Of a stretch of 64,000 nt of DNA, positions 12,759 to 24,900 are shown in pieces. The translations under genes and the position numbers were made by a program. The notes under the pieces are model-generated. The model was not told the DNA's origin. It made no database searches and worked only from the letters and a program-made list of their open reading frames with translations. The stretch's first letter is position 1; the number at the start of each line of letters is the position of its first letter. The stretch comes from Pipra filicauda (taxonomy: Eukaryota; Chordata; Aves; Passeriformes; Pipridae). The stretch lies in assembly GCF_003945595.2 (NCBI RefSeq), contig NW_024104084.1, forward strand, positions 434,001 to 498,000. Direction: 5' to 3'.

Positions 12759-13115
12759 TGTCCTAAGATCTTGCTTTATGGTGAACTTGCCACTGGCTGC
12801 TGCATGAGAGGAGCCCCGAAGAAAAGATACAAGGACTCCCTGAAACAACATCTCAGCCTTGGCCATATTGATCAGCACAACTGGTCTACTCTGGCCTCCA
12901 ATCGGGAGGCTTGGAGACACACCATCTATAACGCAGCTGTCTCCTTTGAGAACACACGCGGGATCACTCTCGAGGAAAAAAGGCAACGCAGAAAGAACCG
13001 TGTATTGCAGAATACACCATCTAAGGAGTCTTTCTGCTGTGCCTTTTGCAATCGGATATGTCTGTCACGTATTGGCCTCATAAGCCACCAGCGTGCCTGT
13101 AGCAAATGTGGATAG
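12759..13115 (+). pseudogene. RTE-like ORF2 C-terminal fragment with zinc finger
   Basis: An uninterrupted frame of about 118 codons begins at the truncation point and ends at TAG. Near its start is a basic GAPKKRYKDSLKQHL motif, then the block WRHTIYNAAVSFENTR, a basic EEKRQRRKNR stretch, and a Cys/His finger CAFCNRICLSRIGLISHQRAC just before the stop. In LINEs this tail is thought to help bind RNA or DNA. There is no initiator belonging to this fragment; upstream in-frame sequence is flanking DNA. It is the only copy in the window without frame damage over this part, but it lacks the catalytic domains and is not a functional gene. Confidence 0.85.
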
Positions 13116-13155
13116 AGCCTTCCCAGATCTTTGTTCACGAAGCCCAGCCATGATG
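12759..13155 (+). mobile_element. RTE-like LINE, copy A (3' end only)
   Basis: This is the 3'-terminal ~397 bp of the same element as copy B at 29403-30707. Hand alignment of the shared part finds about ten substitutions and one 1-bp gap, roughly 97% identity. It starts in the C-terminal part of the polyprotein and runs through the TAG stop (13113-13115). A very short ~40-bp 3' UTR follows, ending ...AGCCCAGCCATGATG. A short 3' UTR and an ATG/ATGAT-type end fit RTE-clade LINEs. A target-site duplication is not certain: the flanks AATTCAAAGAAG (left) and AATTTTAAAGAC (right) are similar but not identical. It probably inserted as a 5'-truncated copy. Confidence 0.85.
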
Positions 13156-15594
13156 TCATAATTTTAAAGACAAGAAATGAAAAAGCAGCGCTTTCTAAGA
13201 AAGGGTCAGGGCAGGAAAGGTTGGGAAATTACTACTTGCTGTTACGGCCAAGTAACTGAATCAGAAAGGATTTTTAGTTAGGATGAGGAGAAAAACATGA
13301 GGATCATGAGCCAGCCCACTGGAATATACAGAAAACAAATGGAAAATAAGCAAATCTCTGTAATTTTGTCTAGGTGAGTTTGTGGGAAAACTAGACCATG
13401 TCTAACTTCACCAATGTGCTCTTTAGATTCACCAGCACATGCTTTCACTTCACCAACATATTGCATCCACTCTTGATATTTTAGAGAAGGACTGTTGCCA
13501 GAGACTTGTTAGCTCTGGGATGTTTAAACAGGAGAAGTATCAAAAAGGTAGATTGCCAGATTTAGGTAGCAGTTGGGTCCACTGGCTCAGCAAGCATTTA
13601 CCATCTCAGGTATAACAACCTCATCAAATGATGTTCACTGCTGTTGGGGATGTCTTTGAAACAAATCTGCCTCCTTATCCTCTTTCGAATCCTCCTTTAT
13701 TCTTCTTCCTTGGCTTCAAGGCCAATAACTAAATAAGTAAGCATGACAATAGTCACACTGCCCAAGGGCTGAAAGTATATTGCCAATTATGGAAATTACT
13801 CTTCTCTCATCATTTTCTTACAGTCTGCTCGCCTGCCTGCTGTCTGTAATATCTTACAAACTCTTTGAGACAGGGAGACATATTTCTTTTTCTGTGAATA
13901 TACAGTCCTCAGGGTGATGGGAATCTTGCCCATGGCTATTGATCGTAATTACTCTATTTAAATAATAAAGGCATGATCTGGTCAAATCTGGGATGGGCAA
14001 ATTTCTATCTCTTTTGATGATGATCCTTCAAAATCAAGCAGCAGTTCTGAGCAACATCAAACGCTGCTGTCACCCAGGTTTCCTATCTGTCACACATTTT
14101 AAGCAGAAGGGAACGTAAAAGTGACTGAGAAGACACTGGGGGGGGGGGGGGAAGTTATGTTCTGACAGAGACTGGCTTCATATAGAAGGAATTTGTTAGT
14201 GTCCTGCCTTATAATACGTCTTTCATACTTTCTGTAATTCAACTGTACAGGGTTTTATTCTGCCCACAATACCATGCCTTAATGTGTTTAGGTGCTTGCA
14301 TGATGTCTGCTTGGCTTTTGGAGGTGCAGCAGCACAGATCCCACTAGAGAATATAACATTCCCCTTTCAGCAACATAAAATGAGACCTGTTAATTAGAGA
14401 AAAATCTCACAGCTGAATTAGTGACATGATCAAGTGCTCTCACTGAGACAGTTGAGGAAGATAGAGTTGTCTACCTTCCTTCTTTCAGGGAGTAGGATTC
14501 AGCTCTATAATGTGGACATTGAAGAAGTACCTATTAAAACTCCATCTCTGTTGTTTGTCCCTAGAAAAATTATACAGTGCTAGGGCGCAACTTATTTATC
14601 ACAGAATAGTTCTTTAAAGTGGGTCAAATAAATTATTCCTTAAAAAATCTCTTGTCTCTGGAATCCAACTACATCTATAATGAAGCTAACTGAAGTTAGA
14701 TAAGATGAAAGCCATCTGAAATGTTGTACTCTTGTATGGTGGTGCATCCTATCCACATTTACCTCCCATCCCACCCCTGCCTCCACAAAAAAATGCCACA
14801 CAAAATGGCAGGTCTTGTATGACTTCATGTACTCTATGATTCCTAATCAGGATGAAAGAAACAACACCCATTGAATTCAGCTGAACTAAAATTACTAGTC
14901 AGTGGCATGTTGTTTTACACCACTCTATAGGATGGACTTATTTTTTACATTTGCTTTTATCTCCCTCTTACCCTCTCTTTTAGGTGGTTTGTTGGGTTTC
15001 TCCATGTAAAGGAAGGCAAAAGTGTGCTCCAGCATGTATATGAAGCATAGCATTCTAATACCCACTGTCACCTTTCCGGGAAACTACAGTAAGATAAATA
15101 GAGCAATATCCATATTTTACACTCTATAAAATCCAGATCCTCTATAAGAAATACCTTATGTGTAATGCATACACTTGCTAGCTTATTTATCAATATACAC
15201 TTATGCAAAATGTATATAGATAGGACATTTTGGTTTAGGGATAAACCAATATTTACTTGTGGAAAGCACTCAAGTGTATGCCTGAAGAATGGAGGAGAGC
15301 CTGAAAAGGTTCAAACATTTTAGGAAACAGTGAGCTATAAAAACACAGCATATCAAGCTTGCAATTAACCCTGTATGTCCCTGAAAAAGAATAAGGGTTA
15401 GATTGTGATTTGTAATGCCAACTTGCAGGAGAACATCTCCTGAAGTTCTAAATTCTAAAAGAAAGTTGGCCACTGATGAAATATATTTCACAATAATCTT
15501 TCCTTTCTTTTATTGTGATTTTTTTTTTGTGACAAGTAACCCATTTTGGGGCAATAATTGAGCAATAATTTATTGTACAGTGAGAAAAATTAGC
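13156..15594. other. Unassigned DNA
   Basis: Mostly unique-looking sequence with a G14 run at 14138-14151. Open frames stay below about 75 codons and have no recognisable features. No mobile element was identified. Confidence 0.6.
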
Positions 15595-15766
15595 CATCAG
15601 AATAATCTCTCCGGGGAAGTGATGGATTCCCCAGTGCTGTATACTTTTAAGGTTCAGCTGGACAAGGTGATGAGCCATCTTGTTTAGACTCTGCTTTTTC
15701 TAAGATAGGCTGGATCAGATGATCCTTGAGGTCCCTTCTAGCCTAGTTTTCTATGATTCTGTGATC
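15595..15766 (+). mobile_element. CR1 LINE 3' fragment
   Basis: The text reads GAAGTGATGGATTCCCC, then GTTCAGCTGGACAAGGTGATGAGCC, GATGATCCTTGAGGTCCCTTC and finally TTTTCTATGATTCTGTGA. This is the 3' UTR end of a CR1 element in sense orientation. It is an old, short, 5'-truncated copy; the left boundary is approximate. Confidence 0.85.
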
Positions 15767-18479
15767 CATCAGAGTCCTGTATCTTCATTTAGATTGGGTA
15801 GTAGGACTGTATTAGAACGGTGTTCTTTCTGAAATATTTTTAATACATCAGAATTCCTTAGAGACTGTTGCCCCCTTTAACTCTGCTAAAAAGCTAAAGT
15901 AGGTCTCAACTTCCTTACACACAAAAACTGCAAAGACAAAGGTCTTAGCTGCTTCCCTCCTTCCTCTTAGCTGCTTCCCTCCTTCCCCAGTTTCAGGCAA
16001 TGTAGATTTTAGATATAATATAGAAACTGAGAAATGGGAACTGCTAATGAATCCTGGACCTGAATTTATGAAGATATGGGTCATTAGACATAGCTTCAAA
16101 GTTTGTACCGTGTCAATATTTAACCAGAATTTTTGAGAGCAGACCTGGGGTTTGAATTTGACTTAAAAAGGTAAAAACAAAACAAACAAGAAAAAAATGC
16201 AACCAAAACACGACAAACAAAAAAACCAGAACAGCAAAAAAAGGAAAATAAAAGAAAAGCGAACAGTCAACAATGCGTAGGATACAAGTTTTTGACATTT
16301 ACAAACTCTTTCTTTTTTTTTTTTATTTTTCTTTCTTGATATTAGTTTCTGATCCTCATTGTACCAAATACAGGAACTGTGAATATAGATCAAATACACG
16401 TCCAAAATCAACTTTGTTCTTCCCACTGTTGATATGGTGCACTTACCGTACTAACCTTTACCCTGGTAAGATCACTTTATGAGACTCATCTCTGGTTGTT
16501 TTATGAAAGCTGTGGAGAAGTGTTTTAGAGTTCTTGGAAGAGCTCAGAACTGGAATTGTTTCGGGTGAGTTTCACAGTTGTACTACCAAAAAGTTTTCCA
16601 GTCATTCTCAAGACATTTCTTACGTTATGCGAGCTGGGAGATCCATTTTTCTGAGACATTTATTGATACTGATGTCCTATTTTCCTTCCTTCTGGTAATT
16701 GCACCAGTCTGTTCAGGGGTCCTGTCAATGTAAAAAACACCAAACCCAAAAAAAAACAAAAAAAAAAAAGCAAAAAACCCAACAAAAACAACAACAACAA
16801 AAAATCACCCCAAAGCTAAAACAACTTGTATATTTTCTATACTGATAATGAAATATTTCTCCCCCTTTCTACATATTTTCCTCTCTTCATCATCTCTGCT
16901 TCCTTTATTTCTTTGTGTGGCTTCAACTGCCTGAATAAACAGAGTGATATTCTGAGCTGAAATTTGCTTATAGTGCAGGAACACATTGAGACATTGGAGA
17001 CCCACCGATTTAAAGATCTGTGTGAACTGGTATGCATGTAATTTTCAAGGATTCTGGAAGTAGGTAGTATATGCAAGTGATTTATAAATTGGAACCTTAA
17101 TCTCCTAGTTGATTCTACTAAACACCAGATTAGGTTGATTGTTATTTTGAATTAGTCTTGTTATGAGATTATAGGTGGCTTAAGGATTCGCATTAAAATA
17201 GGTTCAGCTTAAAAAGGATTCTGTATCACACCAAGAACAACAGAACCTTTCGAGTAGCTCAATTTTTTTTTTTTTTATGTGGCCCTGTATTCTCATAATC
17301 AGTGTTACAAGTTCGTCTTCAAGACTATATATCCTATTTTGCCACTAATGTTTGGACTTTCAGCTGCACTGAACACTACTGCAGACTATTCCTTATCATT
17401 CATATCCCACTGCATCGTGCAAACTGTGTGATTCCCAGGACATTCTGCATTTATCACCATGACATACAAGACAGACAGACAATCAAGTGATAAAAAACTT
17501 TAATTCGACTTCTCAAACTGTACTTTGGAATTAAAGGGTGAAGTGGAAAAGGAGAAGCCTACAGATTTGGGAATTTTATCTAAATTCAGGATATTCTCTT
17601 ACAATTTGTTAGTTCAAAATTGCCTGTAGACACAGGCAAAAAGAAAACCGCAGCAAAAACCTGTCTTGCTAATTAAAACACCCCTGAAGCATAGCCAGTA
17701 GGTAAGATATTTAACAAACATTAAAGAAATTGGAAAAGATTTTTTTTCTCAGATAAACTCTCCCGATGAGCTCTGAGGTTTCAAAATTGTCTTCTGGAAA
17801 TCAGACATCAGACGCAAAGTCAGGAGTTTCAAGGAGGTCTCTGGGCAACTACTTGCACTTACACCAAGTATGCTGCCTCACAGATCGTTATGCTCAGCGG
17901 TCTCAGTTCTCTGAGTGAGTTCTCCTCTCCTTTTAGTTTGGATGCCTACACTTAAGGACAGCTCTCTGATGCACCTCAGGTGTCTAACTTTGGTTGAGAC
18001 TGTTGTGAAAAGGGTTTGGGTGAAGCACTGGTGGGGGCTCTCTGCTCTTCAAAGTTGCTTTTAATCCAGGGCTCCCAACACTGCTCTGGCTTGTCTGAGC
18101 TCTGCTACACTGTGTTGCAGTCTTGCCCATGCCTGGTTATGCACCCTTTTAACACAGTTCTTTTCCTGGATGCTCATCTACAAACTTGACTTCCCAGCCT
18201 GATGTCAGGCATGGCTGGTTGTCCTGGATTTTACTGGTATTCATGAGACACCATTTTGATGCAGGTTACTGTCTCCAGATCTGATCCTGACCTGGATTGC
18301 TTATTCTCCTTAGGTTTGTGTCAGCACTGGGAGGAACCTGTTTGGCGACCACTGGATTGTTACCCTCCCTGGACCCTCTCCACTGTCCCTGGTTGGGTGC
18401 TCTGGAACTGCGCCCTTTGTTGTTGAGACCACTGCCCTGTCTGGCTTGCCATCATATCTGAGACGAAATAACCCCACAT
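15767..18479. other. Unassigned DNA with A-rich CAAAA tracts
   Basis: A-rich low-complexity tracts lie at about 16170-16262 and 16735-16803 (CAAAA/AACA type). The minus-strand open frames over these tracts encode Phe/Leu/Lys-rich low-complexity sequence and are artefacts. The part from about 17930 to 18480 is less AT-rich than its surroundings and remains unexplained. Confidence 0.55.
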
Positions 18480-19085
18480 ACCAGTGCAAGTTGGGTATTG
18501 GCTAGATAAAAAACAGCTTTGCAGAGCCTGAGATGCAGAACCTGACAGGCAAAAAGTTGGACACAAGCTGGTAGTATGTCTGCACAGATGAAATTGACTG
18601 TATACTGGGTCTCATCACCAACAATAGAGTTTGCAGTCCTGGGGAAGTAATTATTCCCCGCCATTTGGCACATGAGGGAACTTTTTCAGAGTACTGCTTC
18701 CCCATAAAAAGAACAACACTAAGAAAGTGTGGTAAGTCTAGCAGAACAGCTCCAGGATGGACAGGAGATTGTGGCTTACCATGTATGACACAGGGCTGGT
18801 CAACCTGAGAAAGAGAAGACTCAGGAGATCTTATGGTTGCCCCTGGAGGTACAAAAGAACAGACAACAATACAGGGGCTGTAACATAGGAAATTAAAGAT
18901 AAGGAAGGAAATTTACTGGGAAGGGTGTCAAACACTGATTCAGAGTGATGGAGGGATATCAGTCCTTTTAGATATCCAGTACTTACCTACATGTGTGGCT
19001 TGAACAATTTGTTCCAATCGAACCTGCTTTGAAGAGGAGGTTGGACCGGATGACCTCTGGAGGTCTGTTCCAGATTAGTTTACCA
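18480..19085 (+). mobile_element. CR1 LINE, old and diverged, end of ORF2 plus 3' region
   Basis: Several CR1 blocks occur in order: AAAAAGTTGGACACAAGCTGG near 18550, ATACTGGGTCTCATCACC near 18603, GGGGAAGTAATTATTCCCC near 18640, CCAGGATGGACAGGAG near 18751, GGGCTGGTCAACCTGAGAAAG near 18792, and GAGGTTGGACCGGATGACCTCTGG near 19038. These match the end of CR1 ORF2 and the following 3' region. The fragment spans about 600 bp, carries many substitutions and lacks a clear TTCTATGA tail, so it is older than the CR1 copies at 1-468 and 46870-47315. The left boundary is approximate. Confidence 0.75.
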
Positions 19086-21680
19086 CTTTTAGATGAAAGA
19101 ACTTCACTCAAGTCCCATACTTATCAAGATCACTTGTTCCGAATTTTGCGGTGACCAATAAAATCACAATTAGACTTTCTAGAGAAGGATATGAACTGCT
19201 ATCTGTGTGAAAATCCCACTAAGAGGTCTCAGGGCAGTTAATTTGGTTTCTTTTGCAAACACAGCTTATAGAAGACTATCTAAGTTATAAGCCAGGACAT
19301 TAGCAAAGGTGTTTAAGCTACTCTTTTCAAGCTGCTGTTTCAGTTAATTCTTATTAACTCTCAAACCTTCCCTGACTAACTAGACACCTCCCTCACAACA
19401 GGAAAGATGCACACTTGAGCCCTGCACTTCTGCTTCTTGAGAGAGTGCTGTAATTATCGGCCTCTTCTGCTGCTCAGGGCCCAGAATGTGAATGCTCCTG
19501 GTTGTTATGCCTAAAGTTGAAAACACACCAATGTAGAACACGGAAACTTGATCTCTCTGAGATTTCCAAATTTCTTTCTCTTTTGTAGGATGGAGATTTT
19601 TCTCAAGTGTTTAGTTAGGCACCATTTTAACTTTTGCATTTCAAAATTCCAATCAATTTAATTCATCTGACTTCTGAGCTAAGTGATTAGAAATTAAAGA
19701 TTTTTGTAGGCTTGAAATCAGGTGCACTGTGCTGGCTTCTGAGATTTCAGTACCTCAGATGACTTTTGGAACACATTCTGGTTTAAGTAGAATAGCTAAT
19801 CTACAAAAAAAGATGAGAAGTACAACTTCATATTTTGACACAAATGTTAATTTCTGAAACATAGCACCCTGTTTCTCCTTAAAGGTAGGAATAAACTCCA
19901 AACCCTTTTTTAAAAATGAAGGAGTTCGAGTCTTAAATTTCAAATAAAAGCATAGACAATCCAAGATTGTCTGTAGTAGAAGGCTATTTCTTCCATTCTT
20001 TTTACATTTCAAAGAACATGAACTTCAGCTGTTTTTGTGTTGGGTGTAAATTAACTGCCAGCTGGATTCAGGGAAGCAACTTCCTTACTGCAATATTGCC
20101 CAATTAGATGACATACTGCAACTGCAATTAAAAAGTCAACACTTGCCACAGCGCAATATGAAAGATACGGCACAGAGAAATAAAGCAGTACATCAGATTC
20201 TATGGTTTAGTGACTGTAACTGATGGCATTTTAATGACACTTATATTGTGGTTTTAAGCCTTCATTGGAAATATCTAGTAGAACTAGCTGAAAGTAGCAA
20301 TCATGGTTCCACAGATATAACGTTATTCTGTCTTATTCATTTAGCTGTATAATTATTGTTCAGTTTTGGATCTGAAGCCAACCCATAAGATTTCAAAAAA
20401 TGTTCTGCAGGATGATGATTTTTTGGGACAAAAACCTAAACAAACAACCCTCCCCCCCAAATCCCAACAACAAAAAACAAATAAACAGACCAAACAAAAA
20501 TGAATAAAAACAAATAAACAAACCAAACCAAAACAAACAAACAAACAAAAAAAAACAACAAACAAAAAAACCTCTGAACTCTCTATCTTAATATATCAAG
20601 GTGTTTCATTTTGCTTGTGATCCTATGTTCATAAACCGTTTTTAATAGAGAAATAAAATCTGAAGAGGAAGTATAATCTAAATTTCCTATTTGTATGAAG
20701 ATAAAAATATTTCCCCTTCAAAGCCAAAGTTTCATTAGACCTGATATTATCCCATGGGAAATTTTTATTCCTGATAAGGGAAAATGTTTAACGAAAATTC
20801 AAATTTAATTATATCCTTTCTAGGAAAGGCAGAGGTGTAACAGCTTTTAAAATTATTATTATTTTATTTTTATGATACTTCCTATGAGATGTATTTAAGT
20901 CATTATGTGACAAGGAAAATTCTACAAAGACTATTTCATTCCACCATAAATAAGCCCTTTTTTAAGTAGGTGTATCTAATCTTGCAAGTTTCGGGATAGT
21001 TCCCATTGTCTCTTTTGTGAAGCTACAATTCATTACAAAATATGGCAACTACATGACTCATTTTTCATTATTTATTATGTCCAAACCCAGTGGTGAATTC
21101 TACATGCATTTTCAGGCATTCAGCCACAGAGATTTATGAGTCAGTGCAACCCTATTTATGGGTGGAGTTTGGCTCAGAAGATATTTAGGATAATGAATGA
21201 GTTGCTATGTTTGGTATCAACCAGATATTGGGACAATGCTGCAGAAACAGAAGAAGAAAGAGAAGAGAAAGAAAAACAAAATCAACACCTGCTCAGTGAT
21301 AAAGCATAGGACTAAATCCTGAAGATCTTCTTTCTTTTCCTTTTCTGATTATTTCATTTTTTCTCAGGCACAAGTCTCTGGGAATACTGAGCTTTTCTGC
21401 TTATTTGTTTGATTTGCAGGATGAATGAAAAGTGAATGAGAACTCAGATTTATTTTATTATGCTATGATTTCTTCCCAAAAGATACAAACCAGTGCCATG
21501 TTTCATGAAAAAGACTAGGAGTTAAACCCCTTAGATTTTTTGCATTTCTCCACAAATGAGTGGTGAGTGTTTGTGTGCCTCTGTTTTCTTTGACTTAAAG
21601 CAGATTCTTACCATAAGACTACTTATTGTATTTGATATATTGGAATTTGAAAATAGTAATAAGCATTTTAGATTAAAATA
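19086..21680. other. Unassigned DNA with a CAAA-rich tract
   Basis: An A-rich tract of CAAA/AAACA units lies at about 20430-20572. Elsewhere the stretch is AT-rich and unremarkable, with open frames below 90 codons and no domains seen. Confidence 0.6.
20430..20572. repeat. (CAAA)n-type A-rich low-complexity tract
   Basis: About 140 bp of A with C at 3-5 base intervals, including CAAACAAACAAACAAA. An open frame on the minus strand here (Phe/Val/Leu/Cys-rich) is a consequence of the repeat. Confidence 0.9.
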
Positions 21681-21962
21681 ATCCCACAAGGATTATCAAA
21701 TTCAGCTCCTGGCCCTGCACAGGACAGCCCCAAGAATCATACCATGAGCCTGAGAGTGTTGTCCAAACACTTCCTGAACTCTGGCAGGTTTGATGCCATG
21801 ATCCCTTCCCTGAGGAGCTTGTTCCAGTGCCCAGCCACCCTCTGGGTGAAATATCCAACCTCAGTGTCCCCTGACACAGCTTCAGGCCATTCCCTCGGGT
21901 CCTATTACTGATTACCACAGAGAACAGATCAGTGCCTGCCCCTCCACTTCCCCTCAGTAGAG
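21681..21962 (-). mobile_element. CR1 LINE 3' fragment, antisense
   Basis: Read on the + strand it contains CTCCTGGCCCTGCACAGGAC, GAGAGTGTTGTCCAAACACTT, AGCTTGTTCCAGTGCCCAGCC, ACCCTCTGGGTGAA, TCAGGCCATTCCCTCGGGTC and AGATCAGTGCCTGCCCCTCC. These are the reverse complement of a common avian CR1 3' region. Between GGGTGAA and ATATCCAACC a dozen or so bases present in related copies appear to be missing. The 3' end of the element is at the left (about 21681). Confidence 0.88.
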
Positions 21963-24900
21963 ATATTGACCCTACTCTGCTGCCACCACAGTAGAGTAGA
22001 GAGAAGGGAGGATGAGCCTGTGGCTCTGCCCTTCAGCTCCCGGTTCTGTGCTTGACTTAAAGAAACGCAACAGGGCTGTGGCACTTCCTGCAAAATCCAC
22101 AGTGGGTCCTGGTGCAGCCAGGAATTAACCACGTTGTCTGAATTTGCTCTAGAAGGGTTAATCTCCTAGTGGAAAAGAAGTAAAGAGCTTAATGGTAGTA
22201 GCAATTTTACCTCTTCTGCTGTTTAGTCAATGACCTTAACTCTGGTTCCTGTGCTTTGCTTAAGATGGAAGACTTGACAATAACTGAGGGTCTTATTTGA
22301 GTTGCCTGAAGACACACAATGTCAATGCACTTTCCCCTCCTCAAATTTTTCCCCAATGAACAGGGAGACTTTCAAAATCCTTCAAGTCTGTTAAGCACCA
22401 AACTGCTTTTGTTTCAAAAACACTTTTTCCTTCTTCTACAAGCCACATGGGACAATCTGCCTAATTTTCAGAAGCTTCTGGATAACTCTGAAAAATCAAA
22501 ATAGCTAATTAAATTTGATTATAGGTCCACAGAGGGGTAGACAGACAGGGTGGACCCTAGTACAGATATGTTGACATCAATAGGAAATAGGGGCTCCTGG
22601 TTCGTCCTCTTTGTTCCCTCAAAATTAGTGAATGCCCAGTGAGCTGGCAGGGAAAAGAGAGAAGATAAATCACCTGGCTACGGACCTTGTGAAATGCAAG
22701 CACGTTCCACACTTCTGTTTCTTAATAAAATACACACCAGTCCCCAGGAGACATTGGTAGGGAGCTGGGAAGAAAGCCATTTTTAATGGGTTCATTTCAT
22801 TTATGAATGGAACACTTTCTGCATTCTTCCTCCCCCCCTCTTTTTGACAAAACCCTCAGCTTCTTGAAATGTGAAATAGGTGAAAGAAAATACATTTTGG
22901 GACCATTAATTATGCTTTCTTATTGAGTATATAAATTTGATGTCAAGCAGGCCAGGCTGAATGGTATATATTTATTTCAAAAATATCATCTCTGTGAGGC
23001 ATTGCTGCATCATCCTATTGATTTAGGTATTTTTGTTATTGTGCTTGATGCTTTTATGAAAGGCAGGCTATTAACAAACTAAATTGAAAAACTAGTGAGT
23101 CAGACTTTTCTTGGATGATCCTGAGTGCTACTTGCAGCAGCTTTAAATTGGAAAATACTGTAAAAGACTTTTTTTTTTTTTTAATGGGGCAGTCTCCTCT
23201 TTGCAATCCATAAGCCTTATTTGTTGTAAAGCAAAAAAAAAAAAAAAAGAAAGAAAAAACAAGATAGAATTCTCATGCTCCACTGCAAGTTGCCTATTTT
23301 CCTCTCCTATCTATAAAAATGTTAATCTTTCCATTTCAAAGGGTCACTATTTTTGACCTTGTTGGACGCTTGTATTAAAATCCTGTGTAAAACATGGTCC
23401 TTTTAAAAGAGCAACATAGAATATTTTGTGCTCATGCAAACAGCACCCAAGAAGTAGCTGTTTGCTACTTTGCTTTCAAACACAAATCTACACAGTTAAA
23501 CCTGGATGGACTGGTGTCAGAGGAACTAAAGAAATGAGACTGACTCTGTTGGTGCTGCCTGGGGCTCTTTCCTTCCTTTCTCCCTCACCCTCATAGGTTT
23601 TGCTCTGAATTCCATGATCAAATAAAGGAAAAAATCGAAAAGGAAAATTAGTCAAGCCCCTAAAATTTCACTTACTTACTTTGGGAAACCGTAAATCACC
23701 ACATGAAATTAAGTTGCCTGAAAGGCTTGGGAACCTTAGAAAAAATGGAAGGTCCAAAGCTTGTTGCCCTTTCTTATGTAACAAAGACAAATTAGTGAAA
23801 AGTGCAGCTGTATGGACTCCATCAGTTGTTATCATGAGTCATGAGCAATGAGGGATGGTCCTTGGCTTTGGAACACAGTTGCAACTCCATCAATCAAGGT
23901 TAATTTTCTACCCTTGGCTGTAAGCATGGTGAAGTAATTTTTGTCTCTCTCTCTCCCTTTTTCTTCCCAATACAGGATAACGAACTTATTGGGTCAGATT
24001 GAAGTTTTGTTGATGGCAGATAACCATAAAGGGTACTTATAAAGCAGTCATGTGGTCACTGGTACTACATCCACCTAGTCTCTCATACATTAATAAGTTG
24101 CAGCTCTGAGAGTTGTACAGTCAAATATGGAATCTTCATATTTCATTCCAACTGGAATTTTTCTTCCAACACTTTTCCCAGTTGCCCTCAGAAGTCACAA
24201 AATCTTTCAGTGTCCACAGTACTTTGTGGTATTGAGTATAACTCTGCACTGCGGAAAGAATCCCTGTCTGGTTTATGGTTTGAATCCATGTGCTCCAACT
24301 GTGACTCTCAATCAGTGTCACCTTTAAGAACCAACAAGCAAAACCAACTTTTCTCCTAAGTCAAAATGAGACATTTGATGAGGGTCACAGAAAATATCAC
24401 AACTATTTGTGGGTATGACTGCTAACTAGCAGCTTGAATAAAAGTAGCAAATATGGAAAAATACTGGAAAAAAAAAAAATCAGAAGACATGTTGGCCTTA
24501 TTGTAAAATTCTTTGAAAAAATCTATAGATTGTTCAGTGATCACCTCAACAAACTTACTTTTAAATGTTCTTGGGTACTGCCTAAATATATTAGGCATAT
24601 ATAGAATCACCAGCTGTTTGGTCTGGTTTTTACCTACACTTGAGCCGTAAGATCAGATAGGCATGAACCTTGGCCTCAGCCTTGAAGTCTAGCCAAATGC
24701 CTTATGGTGCCCTCATCCACATCATATCCTGCAAAATCATTTCAATAAGACCAGTCTTTTAACTTTCATTTTACTCTGAAGTTTCTAATGGCAAAATACC
24801 TTAAAGATACTTATACCAGTCTTTTAGACCAGGATAGAGAGTCTTGAATTTTCTATTTACCTGTTTCAGGTCCTCACTGTTAATCAAGATAGCATAACAT

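Noticed and set aside
12651..12986. 111-codon minus-strand frame overlapping RTE copy A
   Set aside because: It is the antisense shadow of the coding strand of the retrotransposon; a related antisense frame recurs over copy B.
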